Translations under genes and position numbers: made by a program | In this document: positions 55,479-64,000 of the stretch, piece by piece | How the letters are laid out: the number at the start of each line of letters is the position of its first letter | How positions within the stretch are numbered: the stretch's first letter is position 1 | The notes under the pieces: generated by a model | Told to the model about the DNA's origin: nothing | Databases searched by the model: none | The model's input: the letters and a program-made list of their open reading frames with translations, nothing else | NCBI GenBank assembly: GCA_022457065.1 | Contig: JAJGBQ010000005.1 | Coordinates: 1,612,001-1,676,000 of the forward strand | Length of the DNA: 64,000 bases | Reading direction: 5' to 3' | Source of the DNA: Curvularia sp. ZM96 | Lineage: Eukaryota > Ascomycota > Dothideomycetes > Pleosporales > Pleosporaceae

Positions 55479-56854
55479 TAAGACATGTTCTTGCATTGCT
55501 GTCTTCCGGCACGCAAAAAGTTTCTTACACGTTTGCTGCACGCAATTGCGTGCATTCAGAGCTGCAACTTTGCATTGAAGCGCGGACATGGAATGTGTTC
55601 TTGGACATGGACTGACACTGCCTGGTGAAAGGATAGTCCAACTGGCTAACGGGAAAAGAAACGAAATGTGGGAGAACTCGAATACGACCCTTTTGATAGC
55701 ATGTACAAGATGGTTGTTTGGCGGGGTACCTTTGGCGGCGCATCTAGTGAAAGCAAAGGCCTTGCGACCTTGTGCTGGAGGTATCTACCCAGAATCAACA
55801 CAAGTATACAGCAAAAGGAACAATCACAGCTATCGGCGGACACAATTGCGAACCAATCAACGTGACCGTCCCTAGTTCTGCTGAGGTGCATTCGTCATAT
55901 TCTTCTTTGCATCAACGACTGTGCTATGTGTGGGTCCGTGGACATGGTGACCTGGTGATAATGCCGAGGACTTATACATTGCTTTTTGAAACCGATACAG
56001 CTGACGACAGGGCGCATTTGGTGGCGCAATAGCCCATTATCCAATTAGCACAACTGTTTCCAGCGCTGCAGCAAAAGCAAACCACTCGCACGTATCAATG
56101 CCGCGGTCTTGACTAAAGGAAAATATAACTGCAGGCAAAAGTCCGTGGTGGAATACTTCCTATCTCTGCCGAGCACAGTGGTGATAGCTGGCAACTCTCC
56201 GTGCAGATGCCCAGGTACGTGCACCCTCTCGTCATTCCCCGCTTTCCGCCCCACCCCATGTTTGAATCCGAATCTCTTGCCCTGGCCTTGTCCATCGACA
56301 CGTTGCACTCTTAGACAAAAGGACTTGTATGCTGCAACCACCGCAGCTGAGCCGTTGGCGCGCCCCTGAGATCACGTTTCCGATCACTACCCCTGCACTC
56401 TCCCATGAGACGGTGGCCGTCGGATGGAGACCAGCTGCATTCGCGCCCACTGGCGTTGACAAGATTGCAGAATGATATTCTTTTCCTGTGAGCCGCTGTT
56501 CAATGACGGGGCTGATAGAGCGTCGTCTCGCCCCAGCTAGTCCAAAACCTACCATGGTCGCGCATATCGCAACCATCCCCTGCTACCGTGAGGTCATCGA
56601 CAAGGATGAAGACCAGTTCCCACACTTCTCATACACTACCACCGTTCACACCACCCTTGTCCCGGCTGTCAAGGGCCTGCTAATTGTTATCTTTAGTAAC
56701 TGCCCTCGTCATCACCTCATGAATCTTTATGTCGTACAGATGCCATCTCGCTAATAATTTCGACGACATCTTTTGCTGCCACCACGTTCCCGAGCCTGCA
56801 CCCGAACCCATGCCCGAACCCGACCCAGCAACCAAACTACCGTTAGTTGCAGAC
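55479..56854. other. Intergenic stretch of 1.4 kb
   Basis: 3' flank of the third LPxE gene and upstream of the coiled-coil gene. Frames at 55588-55875 and 55772-56032 have no recognisable motif; a conserved relic cannot be excluded. Nothing else is supported. Confidence 0.45.
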
Positions 56855-58233
56855 ATGTCGCGACCACAGAGCATGCCCGACTTTGCTACGCTCATGGACT
56901 CGTCTCTACCATTGTTTGAACAATCGACCAGTTCGCATTTTGAGAAGCGCATTCACAGTCGGAGAGGGACGTCGCCAGAGCGAAAAGCGCACCACGCGCG
57001 CGTGAAACCAAGCATCTCACTCGCAGCTGGATTGATGATGAATACCGACACTCCTTTGGCAACGGGGCCAATTTCACCGCGCAAGCGAAGCCAGAGTCGG
57101 CCTGCCGAGGAGAGGACGGTAGAGGTGGACGAAGACGCGACTCTTTTTTACGCATATGCGCAACGAGTAAGTGCTGTCTATGTCTATGACGAGTGCGCCA
57201 ATCTACACAGCGACGCAAGACTGACATGCCATAGAGCGACTATCCCTCTTCTCCGCCGTATGTCCTCACATTCGCATCGGCTGCCATATGCTCGCAATGG
57301 TGGAATCTTGTCCAGCAGGAGTATCCTATGTCTGCGCGTCCAAGCCCACAATACTTTATAGTCCGAAGCGAAGACATGGAGCTCATACAAGACGACCCCA
57401 AGTTCTTCAGCCTCCGAAACAAATGGTTCTACTCGTCGCAAGACAGCCCAACCTGTCCACCCATCGTTCTGCCACTGCAGTATGCCAATGGCGCCCCCGC
57501 CATGGCGCCACCCCCTCCAGCAGCTGAAAAGACCAGCACACCCGCTCTCGACAGCCTCGCCGAGAGCCTCGCCCGACTCTCTAGCGTCGTCGAAAGCAAC
57601 GCCGAGCAAGTCCACGCCCTCTCGGTCGCGCAATCCACTGGCCTCCAAGCCATGCAAGAAATCAATGAATCCAACAGCATCCAAATCAAAGCCATCTCCG
57701 AATCGCAAATCAAACTACAAGCCCTCGTCGACCAGAACGCCTCCCACTATATCGCTTTATCCAACACTTCCTTCCAGTCCCAAGAATCGACCCGCCAGGC
57801 CCAAGAACGCACACTCAAAGCCCAGGAACAAACAAAAGACATCCTCGACAAGACTGTCGCGCAACTCGCTTCCCTCGCAAAAGCCCAGGCCGATCTATCT
57901 CAAACATGCCAGTCCATGATCCACAGTCTAGACTCGTTCACCCATAATACAGCCGTGTCGGACACAGCGAGTACGCACTCGCTGGCTAATTCTACAACGA
58001 TGATGAGGGAGACTAGTGCGAGTACGTTGGCGAGTAGGATCAGTCCGCCACCAAGGAAGTTGAATCGAAGGATCAAGGGCGTGTGGTATGAGTATGATTG
58101 CGCGCCGGGTTCTGTAGCGGCGTCGACGACGACGACGACGACAGCATCCACGGCAGGGACGCCGAGAAAGAGGGCGGATTCGGCGAGTATGCAGACGCCG
58201 CCGAAGAGTCCGGTTGCAATGAAGGCTTCGTAA
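56855..58233 (+). CDS. Coiled-coil hypothetical protein, 436 aa
   Basis: I do not recognise a named family. Exons are 56855-57166 and 57235-58233. The 68-nt intron (GTAAGT...ATAG) joins LFYAYAQR to SDYPSSPPYVLTFASAAICSQWWNLV. The first 95 residues are disordered and basic with SP-rich sites (RRGTSPERKA, ISPRKRSQS). Residues 95-185 form a compact region that looks like a short globular domain (FYAYAQRSDYPSSPP, ICSQWWNLVQQEYP, QYFIVRSEDMELIQDD, NKWFYSSQ). From about residue 200 to 330 there is a long Gln/Ser-rich coiled coil with heptad-like leucines (SLAESLARLSSVVESNAEQVHALS), then a Ser/Thr-rich tail with RRIKGVWYEYD. No signal peptide or membrane helix is seen. The ATG at 56855 (MSRPQSMPD) was chosen; an ATG at 56729 would add a Cys/Pro-rich head of 42 residues. 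Confidence 0.72.
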
Positions 58234-58925
58234 ATCGCGCTTTGTTTGATGTACGAGACGTGTGTGTTGGGGTGCTGGGTAGGTAGTGTTTTCTTTCAGC
58301 TCTCAGCAAAAGAGGCGCATGTATTACTTTTGTCCCTTGTTTTTTTCTTCTCTCCTTCCGCTCCTTTTCTGCATGTTTTTGGAAAAAAATGAATGGAGTA
58401 ATGATAGGGGTTCTGGAAATCCGGCTTGTGTTGGTGTACGCATGGATTGTTTCTCGTACTGGCGTTTTTGGCACTGAGTAGTTTGCCCTTCTTTTCTTTA
58501 CTGCTAAAATAGTACCGTGTTTTGTATTTGTAGGTGTGGTAGACTTTTCCACATGTTGTACTCTTATTTATGCTCGAACAGCTGGGGTATTGGATGTAAT
58601 GTTCTTGGAGTAGGATAGTCTTTCCTTAATGCGAGATGTTCTGCGCGAACTGCCTCCCTTTTTTTGGAGTATGAATGAGATTCTGTTAGTCGAGATGACT
58701 TTACGCGTGGGACTGGAATAGTCTACGTAGGCGTAGTGTTGAGATTCCTGGCTCGAATATAAGAATATGGTCCGAAAGGAGTCTAACCAGAAGTATACGA
58801 AGACACACTGTTTGTCTATCAATTCATTCCGAATCTAGTCTATAAGATAACACACAAACCAAGTAGAAATAATACTAAGCACGTCTATCCTCAACTCCTT
58901 CATTTCTTTACGCACAACCCAGTCT
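58234..58925. other. Intergenic, convergent 3' flanks
   Basis: Downstream region of the convergent coiled-coil and NmrA-like genes, T-rich around 58340-58380. No gene is seen. Confidence 0.55.
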
Positions 58926-59882
58926 CTACGACCTCTCCGCCAGCTCCACTGCCTCCTTCACCACCTCCGCAAGCTGCACCTTGGGCAGCCCCAACTTCTC
59001 GTTCCAAACCTGCTGCTCAGCCAAAAAGTCGTATCCAACATCAACATCCGCGCCGAAACTCAACGCTAGGAGCCCAAACGTCGCCATGCCATCGCCCTCC
59101 TCATGCTTCTTCTTCAGCTCCTTGATCGCAGACGCGCTATCTTTCTCTGTAATCGAGAACTTCGTCGACATCTGCTTCTCCAGCTCTGCTACAATCTCAC
59201 GCGCGCTGACCTGGAAGTCGCAGAGGAAAATTTGCTTGTTGGCTGTCATGTCAGCATGGACGAGGGTCCTGGCAACAGCAAGACCAGTGTTGGAGCTCGT
59301 AGTGACAGCAAAGGGCTTGTTTCCAGAGTCGTAAATAGTAGCGGAGCGGTTCTTGACGTCGATGCCGAGGAAGTTGCCGGAGCGAGAAGGGTCAAGCGCC
59401 CAGTCGAGCCAGCTGCCGCAGCAGATGCTGCTCCAGGTCATTTTACCGTTGCTGGAGGCACAGGTTTGTTGCAGGTACTCGAGCATGGTGCCTTTGATGT
59501 CGTAGGTTGGGACTAGGGCGCGGGCGCGCGGGTCGAGGTTGTTGGCGCCGAATTCGCTGGGGATGAAGCGCTTCACGCCTGCGGCGAGGGCCGCGTCGAT
59601 GAGGCGGAAGGCGAGGCCGTCTTTTCCGCCAGCGGTGACGGGCGCGGTGGAGAGAGCGACGACGACGGCATCTTGGCCGCGGAAGATGGGGACTAGCTCT
59701 TCAACTGTGTAGTCGTCTGATACGGTCTTGACAGGGACACCGGTGGGGAATTTGGCGGATGAGCTCGCGCGGCTGACGATGGTGACTGTGAAGGAGGGCT
59801 CTGCAAGGAGGGCGGCCAGAATAGGCTTTCCGACTGAGCCTGTGGCTCCGAGGATAACGACGTTTTTGATGGGCGATGACAT
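58926..59882 (-). CDS. NmrA-like/isoflavone-reductase-type NAD(P)-binding protein
   Basis: Intronless gene for a predicted 318-aa atypical short-chain reductase of the NmrA/PCBER (isoflavone reductase-like) group. The Rossmann start is KNVVILGATGSVGKPILAALLAEP, with the GATGSVGKP dinucleotide site at about residues 12-20. An Arg in VSRASSSAKFP after strand 2 suggests NADPH preference. The substrate side carries FRGQDAVVVALST, AALAAGVKRFIPSEFGANN and PTYDIKGTMLEYLQQ; the Lys of YDIKG is where related reductases place the catalytic lysine. The C-terminal part (FGADVDVGYDFLAEQQVWNEKLGLPKVQLAEVV) is typical of fungal members. It may reduce an aromatic or terpenoid substrate, or act as a redox sensor like NmrA; the sequence alone does not decide. 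The start is the ATG in a CGCAATGTC context. Confidence 0.9.
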   Translation of the reverse strand: MSSPIKNVVILGATGSVGKPILAALLAEPSFTVTIVSRASSSAKFPTGVPVKTVSDDYTVEELVPIFRGQDAVVVALSTAPVTAGGKDGLAFRLIDAALAAGVKRFIPSEFGANNLDPRARALVPTYDIKGTMLEYLQQTCASSNGKMTWSSICCGSWLDWALDPSRSGNFLGIDVKNRSATIYDSGNKPFAVTTSSNTGLAVARTLVHADMTANKQIFLCDFQVSAREIVAELEKQMSTKFSITEKDSASAIKELKKKHEEGDGMATFGLLALSFGADVDVGYDFLAEQQVWNEKLGLPKVQLAEVVKEAVELAERS

Positions 59883-62800
59883 TGCGGAAGTTGGGTTCTG
59901 AATAACTTGGTGAGGTCTAATTTTTGGTGTTGATCAAGTGTTGTTGTTAATGTATGAGCTAAATGGCGTTGGATGATGCTGGTGGTGAATTGACATCTTC
60001 TTGATACTCTTTGGCTTCTTATACTTCTTCTCAGAGTGTATTTTAAGAAGTCGGACAACTAGGCTCGCGTTGTAAAGTCGCCTCTTACAAGCAACACCAT
60101 ACCACGTGAGCGGTCCATTACTGCTTTCTGTGTCGGCCGCTGCATCCCCATCATCCTCTGTGTGGACTAGGGCCAATTACTCAGCTGGATTCTATGCCCA
60201 TTGATATGGAGCTTAGTCCGCAGGAGTTGTGAATAGTAATCGTGGAGAAGAAGTTCAGTGTAATGCTGGGCGTGAATAGTAATCAGCACGTGTTGACTAG
60301 AGCAAATGCGGTTTGGCGGCCCTATTCAGTACTCGTCTGTGCAGCCGCTGTGATGCGGTAATCACAAGCGACGTGTTGTAAGCAGTTGGGTTTGTCATCT
60401 TCTTTGAAAAATTCCCTAAAACGTCAGTTTGACGACAGATTCTGGAAAAGTCGTTTGATGGGAGCGTGAAGCTAGCGTATGACGATATTGCAGGTTCGAG
60501 GCACTCAAAGCCCGAGTGCCAAGCCAGTTCTTGAACAGACTTTGGAAGAGAGCCAAACAACCCCGGTAATGCATATTTCTTTTTCCAATTGCTTCCTCTT
60601 AAGCAGATGCATGGGGGTTGTTATTGTGCATTGTGACGGGATCGGGCCGCAGATGCCCCGACGCCTCTGGCTCCTTAGTGGCACCACCTAGGGATCTTCA
60701 CCCACCAGCCTCGTCAGCGCTGTATGCATGCGTCTGCCCGAACTCTCCCGCTTGGTCCTATTGGAAGGCAGGTGCTCTGATGTGCTGGCTGTGTGAGTTG
60801 CATATTGTTCAGCCAATGGGTGGCATGGAAATTGATTTTTGGCGCTGACAGGAAGCAACTAATGAACGTCACGAACAGTTATCGCACGTGACCTATATCT
60901 CTTGGATTGCTAACCGCCCACCCAGTAGCTGCAGCTTTACGATAACAGAACTACTGATTGGCCTGGACACCTGCTTGTTTCGGTCCTGCTACCCTACTAG
61001 TCCGGCAGAATGCAACTCCCACAACCACCACCTGGTCTGCAACTACAAGCGACCACTAACAATACCATAGATGTATGCTGTTAGACCCCAATCACATACC
61101 AAGAACGGAAGCGGGCGCTAGCGGCTACAAAGGTGCCGCGGAGGGTCGACTCTTGTTTTGGCTCATTAGTGATCGGTGCCATGCCTTCGGTTTGCCTACC
61201 ATGGAACATCAATTCAACTTCGCCTCCAGTCCCAACTGAACTTCAGCAGCATCGTATGCTACTGAAGCTGCTTCGCCACTGACTACATGGCTAAGACCGA
61301 CCGAATAGCTGATCTACACTCAATACGCAAATCTCAGTACTGGTTGAGGAAAGTCATTATCAGAACCTTGTGGGCGACTACGTGCAGTTTCATACAATCA
61401 ACGCTCCCTACGCTATGGGGCTCAACTGTTAGCGCTCGCTCACTCCGTCTTGGTAATACAACGGTCCATTACTTTTGGATACCACGGCAGGATATTGCTT
61501 CTGCTGTTCTTCTTGCCAAACTGCAGATCTGGACCCGTGGTATAGCTGTATGATCACCGTGTACCCACCTCACGCTCCGAAATTACTGGCTGCCTTCCCG
61601 AAGTCCGGGTACCCATGAGGCTGGGCGGAGATCAGGAAAAGCGTTTGTCTATTTCCCGCCATACCCCGCCTCAGCTGCCATGTCTTTGAACCACTCGGTT
61701 CAGCTTCTGCCTTACCATCCAGTAAGAAAGTACAAGATGGCGCGTCCATGTATAGTTGGGGTTTTATTCAATCAAGGTCCATTGAGATCAAATGGTTGAG
61801 AATCCTCGCTTGACGCCTTTGCTTCTGCAAGAAGCATCGCTAACCGAGCATCGCAAGCTGTGGTAGCACGTTCCACAGCAATTTTATGCACGAGAATCCT
61901 CGCACAGTACCTGGAAACGTGAGTCGCCGTTTAGGAATACTGCCTACTACCCACGCATTAGCGAAACCTCGTCCACTCGATGCAGGCAACGAACAAGCCC
62001 CGTTCGTAAATGGAGCGCTAAACCGCAAGTTTTCATCATCAATCGAGAATACTACGTTCTTAGACCCTCCTGGTTCATCCACGTGGTGGCAGACTCCGAG
62101 GAGCGGCAAAAAGCGTTTAGCCGCCATGGTGTACTAGAGTACGTTTTCCGTACGATGGTCTATTTCCTACCGTATCAACAAATTCCCCATGCCGTTAGGG
62201 CAACGTAAGATTTCTTGGCGACAGTAGTCTTTTCCTGTCGAAATGGCGTTCGGCATGGCCTAGGATACCTTGTAAAAGTATGCATAACCGCTGTTACATC
62301 GTTCAAGAAAATGTGGATTTGAGACAGACCACGCAGCACCTTCTACGTGCAATCAGCCATTGTCCGCTCAGGTGTTCCAAACCCACGAATGCACTGAAAT
62401 GCATGTCTGGGCGTTTGAAGCCATAATAAAACATGCCGACTGTGTACCTTGCCCAAACGTCTTTGCGAACGGGCACATTGCAGTATACGTAGCGAGGAGT
62501 AGGCGACTGTTCAAGCGACGAAGAGATAAGGCAACTCAGACAGCGCGCCACGCGACGCAACTAAGGACGCAGCAAGAAGCACCCAAGGCGCATGGTACAG
62601 ATTCTTGGGAACACGTCTTTGTGCTACGGCTACCGCATGAACTGTGAGAGGGCCAAGATGGTCTAAAACCGTAGAATGGGAAATACCGCATGCGTGCAGA
62701 CGATTAATGTTTATTCGTGCAGGCACTTCCATGCCAAAAACACTGATCGTCTGCACCTCTATGCTCTCGTTGGTCGTACGACACGCTAATCTACTCTGCA

Positions 62801-63035
62801 GCAAGCAGTTTTACCGAAAACGTAGGTAAGACCACGGTATGTAAAAACGCGGGGTCCAAGTTCTTAGTAGCTCTTGTTGATAATTGGTCTTTATCCAAGC
62901 ATGAAGTGGCGTTCGAATGGAACCGACCTAGCTGTCAGGACGGTCCGTGAGAGACTACAAGAATGCAAGCTACCCACATGCGGCGGATGCGTAACGAAAG
63001 AGGAAAATTCCACGCCCTGGATTTGAGCACTCGCC
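59883..63035. other. Gene-poor stretch of 3.15 kb between divergent NmrA-like and DHA2 genes
   Basis: No gene could be supported. Open frames reach only about 95 codons (for example 61840-62127 minus, 62360-62647 plus) and have no family signature. The last 300 bases hold the promoter and leader of the transporter gene. Composition is mixed, without an obvious mobile element, terminal repeats or tRNA. Confidence 0.5.
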
Positions 63036-64000
63036 ATGATGCTTAAGACACCTACTGTGAATTCGGGCCCAACAGACCCTTTGGAAATCACACCGCAGAC
63101 TGAGCATACAAGCCATGCCGCAAAGCACACTTCTACCTCGACAACTGCGACAGCCGTAGAGCCGTATGAAATCAATGAAAAGAAAGATAAAGAGCAGGTA
63201 ACAACAAGCCCTCGATCATCAGTAGGATACAAAACCACTGCAAGCCGCCACGGTCGACCGCCAATCCGAGTTATCGTCGCATTCGTTGCTCTCACCCTTT
63301 CAATATTTCTGGTAGCCCTTGACACAGTGCTCATTCCCACTGCGCTGCCGACCATCTCGCAATCTTTCCGGATACCGGATTCGCTTTATGCATGGACTGG
63401 ATCTGCCTACCTCCTCACCAACGCCGCGTCAATACCTTTCTGGGGAAAGCTATCCGATGTCTTTGGAAGGAAATCCATTTTACTGACAGCCAATGCCGTC
63501 TTTCTAGGCGGAAGCATCATTTGCGCAGTGAGTATCAATGCGCCCATGCTAGTTGCCGGGCGAGCCGTCCAAGGCCTCGGTGGCGGCGGCGTGGTGGTGC
63601 TGGTGCACGTTTGTGTCAGTGACCTGTTCTCCATTCGGCATCGCTCGTTCTACATGGGCATGGTGGGCGCAGCATGGGCAGTCGCTTCTGCCTTAGGACC
63701 TGTACTCGGCGGTATCTTTGCCCAGGAGTTGAGCTGGAAGTGGTGTTTTTACATCAACATACCCATCATTACGTTTTCCATCATTGTGCTCTATTTCACG
63801 CTCGAGCTGCACGACCCCAGAACGCCACTTCTCAAGGGACTTGCTTCTGTCGATTGGCTTGGAATCGCTACTATCATTACTGCTGCTGTTCTGCTGCTTG
63901 TTGGCCTCCAGATTGGGAGTGGTGGATCGTATGGCAGTCCGCTAGTCATCGTGTTGATTGTCATTGGATCGGTCATCTTCATCGCCTTCCCTTTTTCTCA
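63036..64000 (+). CDS. MFS transporter, DHA2 (14-helix) type, 5' part
   Basis: N-terminal 321 residues of a DHA2-family drug:H+ antiporter; the frame runs open off the right edge, so the 3' end is missing. A hydrophilic, Thr/Lys/Glu-rich head of about 80 residues precedes helix 1 (VIVAFVALTLSIFLVALDTVLIPTALPTI), where ALDTVLIPTALP matches the DHA2 motif D1 (LDxTIVNxALP). WGKLSDVFGRKSILL is motif A, and RAVQGLGGGGVVVLVHVCVSDLF is the helix-4 region. WAVASALGPVLGGIFAQE-SWKWCFYIN is motif C and the following WRWCFYIN hallmark. Relatives include toxin and azole exporters found in fungal metabolite clusters. No intron is needed in this part. ATGATG at the start makes 63036 or 63039 possible. The first recognisable gene to its left is 3.15 kb away. 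Confidence 0.9.
   Translation, partial: MMLKTPTVNSGPTDPLEITPQTEHTSHAAKHTSTSTTATAVEPYEINEKKDKEQVTTSPRSSVGYKTTASRHGRPPIRVIVAFVALTLSIFLVALDTVLIPTALPTISQSFRIPDSLYAWTGSAYLLTNAASIPFWGKLSDVFGRKSILLTANAVFLGGSIICAVSINAPMLVAGRAVQGLGGGGVVVLVHVCVSDLFSIRHRSFYMGMVGAAWAVASALGPVLGGIFAQELSWKWCFYINIPIITFSIIVLYFTLELHDPRTPLLKGLASVDWLGIATIITAAVLLLVGLQIGSGGSYGSPLVIVLIVIGSVIFIAFPFS

Noticed and set aside
55588..56032. Frames between the third LPxE gene and the coiled-coil gene
   Set aside because: No start context, motif or splice signals that would make a coherent protein.
1..64000. CRISPR arrays, bacterial operons, insertion sequences or intact transposons
   Set aside because: No regularly spaced repeats, no transposase or reverse-transcriptase motifs and no terminal repeats were seen; gene structure is eukaryotic.

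Overview
The window reads as nuclear DNA of a filamentous ascomycete, most likely a Dothideomycete (Pleosporales-like). The genes have short spliceosomal introns of 47-84 nt with GTAAGT/GTATGT-type donors and CTAAC-like branch sites close to CAG/TAG acceptors. There are no operons, and the protein repertoire is typical of a plant-associated mould: many MFS pumps, pectin and cutin esterases and lyases, a fungal rhodopsin-like receptor, and F-box-like orphan families. The taxon assignment is inferred from gene content and architecture, not from a marker gene. I found 25 protein-coding genes; the one at each edge is incomplete. Splice models were built by hand from frame, donor and acceptor signals.

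Layout. 0-16 kb: the 3' end of PEX12, then an exporter-rich block. It holds a MATE transporter, a DHA1 MFS transporter, a full-size ABCB pump (7 exons, 1278 aa) and a second DHA1 MFS transporter. The second MFS gene is divergent to a TPMT-like thiol methyltransferase across a 0.95 kb shared promoter region. 18-27 kb: an OTU deubiquitinase convergent with the methyltransferase, two orphan genes, the first of three LPxE/'LTQVCR' F-box-like proteins, and a lone WW-domain protein. 27-36 kb: a secreted PL4 rhamnogalacturonate lyase, the second LPxE protein with a long Pro/Glu/Val-rich head, a tRNA-like Pol III relic, and a CE5 cutinase/acetylxylan-esterase-like protein. 37-46 kb: an AAAP amino-acid transporter, a small membrane protein, a GH16-type enzyme without a signal peptide, a GNAT acetyltransferase, and a seven-helix rhodopsin-like protein. 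49-60 kb: a DHA1 MFS transporter with a very long cytosolic head, an SDR reductase, the third LPxE protein, a coiled-coil orphan, and an NmrA/isoflavone-reductase-like protein. The right edge starts a DHA2-type (14-helix) MFS transporter.

How it fits together. Seven of the genes encode small-molecule transporters, but no polyketide, non-ribosomal peptide or terpene core enzyme is present. The left block is therefore best read as export and detoxification capacity rather than a complete biosynthetic cluster. The most distinctive pattern is the LPxE family: three proteins at dispersed positions share LPxE(V/I)R and (L)TQV-R motifs, and each has a phase-1 intron cutting the same Glu codon. That argues for one ancestral gene. 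Several stretches of 2-3.3 kb appear to be gene-poor; in those I could support only simple repeats, one tRNA-like relic and promoter elements.
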